From CAWUKT01 sp041565275 (GTDB taxonomy: Bacteria > Bacteroidota > Bacteroidia > J057 > JADKCL01): a DNA stretch of 9,266 nucleotides. The notes under the pieces were generated by a model. The model was not told the DNA's origin. It worked only from the letters and a program-made list of their open reading frames with translations, and ran no database searches. The translations under genes were made by a program, and so were the position numbers. Shown here piece after piece: positions 7,224-9,266 of this stretch; position 1 is the stretch's first letter; each line of letters opens with the position of its first letter. The stretch spans positions 1-9,266 of the forward strand of contig JBFGVE010000117.1 of NCBI GenBank assembly GCA_041565275.1, written 5' to 3'.

Positions 7224-7775
7224 TTAGGCTGTGATACCGGAAATAGGCGGAATCTCGTCGGTAACAAGATCCATATCCATGTTGAGTGAACGGAACCTGT
7301 AAATAATCGAAGGAACATACTTTGAACCAGTTATTGACCAAAGATTTACAAGCTCCTGAAACTGCACATTTTCAATGGATACCTGAACCTTCCCAGCATC
7401 ATCCGGCCAATCGGGAGTATTATGAGCATCAAATACCGGATATCCCTGAAAAAAGGAAATTACACCGGATATGATCTTCAACGACTCGAGATAATCGGCA
7501 TTGTTGATGTTATTTGAACTGTAGACCCCTGAAAAGATCACATAAAGGTTTATGTAGACAGGGGGGCGATGACTTCCGAGAGATGTCATGGGACCCTTCG
7601 TCCCATCACGCTCAATGTTGATCAAAGAAACTACTAGTTTGTTCCCGTCCACGGCAAGACTACCATCCTGGTTGACAATATTTCCCAAAACAATTTGGTC
7701 ATCTCCCATTCCGAAGCGAGATTGAAGATACTCATTGAGTTCTCCAATAATTGTTGGCAATACCTGATGAATCAT
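7224..7775 (-). CDS. Cap/terminator protein, DUF4255 (Pvc16 N-terminal domain type)
   Basis: This 183-residue protein matches the Pvc16/Afp16 N-terminal domain family (DUF4255). It opens MIHQVLPTIIGELNEYLQ, followed by VVSLINIERDGT, then RPPVYINLYVIFSGVY, YLESLKIISGVISFFQGYPVF and a C-terminal LVNLWSITGSKYVPSIIYRFRSLNMD. The last part corresponds to the family's N-x-W-x-x-L/I-G-x-x-Y-x-P-S-x-x-Y-x-x-R signature. In Afp this protein ends polymerisation and caps the particle at the end away from the baseplate. It seems to hold only the N-terminal domain; Afp16 is longer. It lies upstream of sheath and tube, not at the 3' end of the cluster as in Afp/PVC. A 57-base AT-rich spacer without a Shine-Dalgarno site precedes it. 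Confidence 0.92.
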   Translation of the reverse strand: MIHQVLPTIIGELNEYLQSRFGMGDDQIVLGNIVNQDGSLAVDGNKLVVSLINIERDGTKGPMTSLGSHRPPVYINLYVIFSGVYSSNNINNADYLESLKIISGVISFFQGYPVFDAHNTPDWPDDAGKVQVSIENVQFQELVNLWSITGSKYVPSIIYRFRSLNMDMDLVTDEIPPISGITA

Positions 7776-7832
7776 TTTTATATAGTTTCGAAAGGTTATT
7801 AATACCTTGTGGCAAATACACTTATTATACTG

Positions 7833-8081
7833 CTATTCTTCCAAGCTATCCCGAGGGTCTTCATATTCCCAATCCTTCATTTTGAGGGTTATGATATAGG
7901 CTATATAGAACCCAGGGATCGCCAGCAAGACACCTATTAAGTAAATATACAATTTAAAACTTCCCAAAACAAACCAATCGTACACTAAAGAAGTAACCAA
8001 TCCTATCAATATTGCAAAGGGCAAAAGCTTGAGCCAAGGCCAAACTTTTTCAACAAAAAAGGCTCTGATTTTTTTAAACAT
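7833..8081 (-). CDS. Small protein with two predicted membrane segments, function unknown
   Basis: This 82-residue protein has a basic amphipathic start (MFKKIRAFFVEKVWPW) and two hydrophobic segments at about residues 17-37 (LKLLPFAILIGLVTSLVYDWF) and 43-66 (LYIYLIGVLLAIPGFYIAYIIT). It ends in an acidic tail (DWEYEDPRDSLEE). The positive N-terminus suggests both ends face the cytoplasm, with a short outer turn. It starts 21 bases after the GH18-like gene stops and has the best Shine-Dalgarno site in the window, so the two are probably co-translated and may form a membrane complex. Size and topology resemble a class II holin, and release of such particles needs cell lysis, but the sequence itself does not prove that role. 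No family was recognised. Confidence 0.8.
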   Translation of the reverse strand: MFKKIRAFFVEKVWPWLKLLPFAILIGLVTSLVYDWFVLGSFKLYIYLIGVLLAIPGFYIAYIITLKMKDWEYEDPRDSLEE

Positions 8082-8090
8082 ATTGCTCTT

Positions 8091-8098
8091 CCCCTCCT
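8091..8098 (-). promoter_or_regulatory. Strong Shine-Dalgarno site for the small membrane protein gene
   Basis: AGGAGGGG on the minus strand ends 9 bases before the ATG at 8081. This near-consensus site fixes the start and contrasts with the structural genes downstream, most of which have none. Confidence 0.65.
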
Positions 8099-8102
8099 GT
8101 TA

Positions 8103-9266
8103 TCATCGAATTTTTGTTAGATATTTTAAGGCTGTCTTGCCCAACGGAAATATTAAGAGAATAACCAAAGCAACCAACTTAACAATTACCGGAACCTTGT
8201 GAACTGGTAAAACCAAGAGAACAACAGTGGTGATCAAGACAACCATAAAAAAAACATAGTACCAGAATGATCGACGCTTTTCCCGAAGACCGAATCGAAC
8301 CTGCCAATGAAAAATCAATGATAGCACGATCCCTCCTCCAATGAAGCACAACAGATAACCCAAGGCCGCAAACAACATTCGAGGAGCGGGTTCAGTAAAG
8401 TTGATCGCTATGAGTTCCCAAAACCCCTCCTCCATATCAGTATCATCAAGCCCATGCCCGTATCCCATTCCATAAATAGAGACCCCTCCCAGCCCTCTCT
8501 GATTCATCCAATTATATTTAAATTCAAGTGATAGTGTATCATCATAGAAATATGAAACAGTATCTAGTTCTCTATAGAAACAATACGACAGAGAATCAAT
8601 CTGCCTGGGAGCATCAACTGTGTTCATACATTCAGCTAGAGGTATCAAGGGTCGCTGAGGTGAGAAGATCGAGTCATTGATATATACCTTTGAAAAATAT
8701 GGGATCTCCATTACCAAACGATCTGCCGGAATTCCTGCTTTCTGAGTATAATAATTGACAATACTGTCTATGCTTAGATGGTCTTCCCACAACATTGGAA
8801 GCATAGGGCCTCTCCGCTGTTCACCATAGTCCTGATCAAATTGGTGTGTCCGAAGGATGAATCCGTCAGCTACTCTCTCAACACTATTCGTAAAAACGGA
8901 ATCCGAATAAATTTTATACCGATCTTCAGCAGGTAATACGATATATATCAAACAGGATTTACCCTGTTCTTCATCATTCAAGGCTTTCTTGATGCGAATG
9001 TAAAAATCAAGATAATCCCTACTGAGAGCCCGAGGGATGTCAGCAAAGTCCATCAAAAGACCAACATGCTCCCTTCCTTCTGAATTTCCCATATAAAGAG
9101 ATATGTCTGCAAGAGCTTGGTCAAGACTGTTAATCAGATTCTTTTTAGCAGTCTCAGAATAAAACTTGCGTTTGTACCCATAGTCACCGTAATCAGTAAC
9201 AGCTAGGAGAATATTCAATTCCGAATTGAATGCCGAAGCCATTTGAACAATATCCTTTTTCTTGTA
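8103..9266 (-). CDS. GH18-like protein with three C-terminal membrane segments and no catalytic Glu; 5' end outside the window
   Basis: The frame has a Met at 9242 (379 residues from there), but it stays open to the window edge, adding YKKKDIVQ. KKDIVQMASAFNSELNILLAV looks like a GH18 inner strand and helix, so the true start lies outside. Numbering from that Met: KKNLINSLDQALADISL, then GLLMDFADIP at the catalytic strand (61-70); ADGFILRTHQFDQ; SIVNYYTQKAGIPADRLVMEIPYFSKVY; and the final barrel strand GLGGVSIYGMGYG. The GH18 consensus DGxDxDxE has become V-G-L-L-M-D-F-A: one Asp remains, but the acid/base Glu is Ala67, so chitinase-type hydrolysis is doubtful. Membrane segments lie at about 289-311, 327-346 and 350-367. 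Basic residues after the first (RFGLREKRR) place that loop in the cytoplasm and the barrel outside, probably in the periplasm. It may bind peptidoglycan or glycan in support of the injection system. Confidence 0.75.
   Translation of the reverse strand, partial: YKKKDIVQMASAFNSELNILLAVTDYGDYGYKRKFYSETAKKNLINSLDQALADISLYMGNSEGREHVGLLMDFADIPRALSRDYLDFYIRIKKALNDEEQGKSCLIYIVLPAEDRYKIYSDSVFTNSVERVADGFILRTHQFDQDYGEQRRGPMLPMLWEDHLSIDSIVNYYTQKAGIPADRLVMEIPYFSKVYINDSIFSPQRPLIPLAECMNTVDAPRQIDSLSYCFYRELDTVSYFYDDTLSLEFKYNWMNQRGLGGVSIYGMGYGHGLDDTDMEEGFWELIAINFTEPAPRMLFAALGYLLCFIGGGIVLSLIFHWQVRFGLREKRRSFWYYVFFMVVLITTVVLLVLPVHKVPVIVKLVALVILLIFPLGKTALKYLTKIR

Noticed and set aside
7216..7341. Longer start of the 432-residue protein at the ATG at 7341 (474 residues)
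   Set aside because: It would overlap the conserved C-terminal part of the cap gene by 118 bases, and the added 42 residues look like out-of-phase coding sequence. The ATG at 7215 sits 8 bases after the cap stop codon.
1..9266. Temperate phage, or type VI secretion system, as the source of the tail genes
   Set aside because: No capsid, portal, terminase, integrase or lysis gene is seen, and no TssJ/L/M membrane complex. DUF4255 cap, DUF5908 and LysM genes together point to an eCIS.
1..9266. tRNA, rRNA, CRISPR array, insertion sequence or toxin gene
   Set aside because: I searched both strands by eye and saw no cloverleaf, spaced repeats, transposase or terminal repeats. The window is almost fully explained by the eleven genes.

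Overview
This window is one minus-strand gene cluster for an extracellular contractile injection system (eCIS): a phage-tail-like needle of the Afp/PVC/MAC class. Eleven genes lie head to tail on the minus strand. Gaps are 4 to 134 bases, and I see no credible gene on the plus strand. The diagnostic set is a cap protein (DUF4255/Pvc16 type), one contractile sheath, two gp19-like tube proteins, a tiny DUF5908/Afp6-type protein, a LysM baseplate protein (Afp7 type), a VgrG-like spike (Afp8 type) and a gp25 baseplate wedge protein (Afp9 type). The gp25 gene runs off the left edge. No capsid, portal, terminase, integrase or lysis gene is visible, so this is not an ordinary prophage.

Host: most likely a member of the Bacteroidota. 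This rests on the moderate-to-low GC by eye, the single sheath gene, the cap gene lying upstream of the sheath, and the lack of a Shine-Dalgarno sequence before most structural genes. It is an inference from layout and codon context, not a proven placement.

Layout in transcription order, right to left. (1) 9266-7833 is a membrane module: a GH18-like protein whose start lies outside the window, with three C-terminal membrane segments and no catalytic Glu, then an 82-residue protein with two membrane segments. (2) 7775-5917 holds the cap protein and a 432-residue protein I cannot assign. (3) 5828-3551 holds the two high-copy genes, sheath and main tube. The two spacers on either side of the tube gene (121 and 134 bases) each contain a perfect hairpin. 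(4) 3416-1 is the baseplate and spike module: tube initiator, DUF5908 protein, LysM protein, spike and gp25. The tip protein (PAAR), remaining baseplate proteins, AAA+ ATPase and toxins would be expected further left, outside the window.

Working together: gp25, the LysM protein and the spike nucleate the baseplate, the second tube protein starts the tube, the main tube and sheath polymerise on it, and the cap closes the far end. The parts not explained by the standard model are the membrane module, the 432-residue protein, a helical insertion of about 140 residues in the sheath, and the hairpins around the tube gene.
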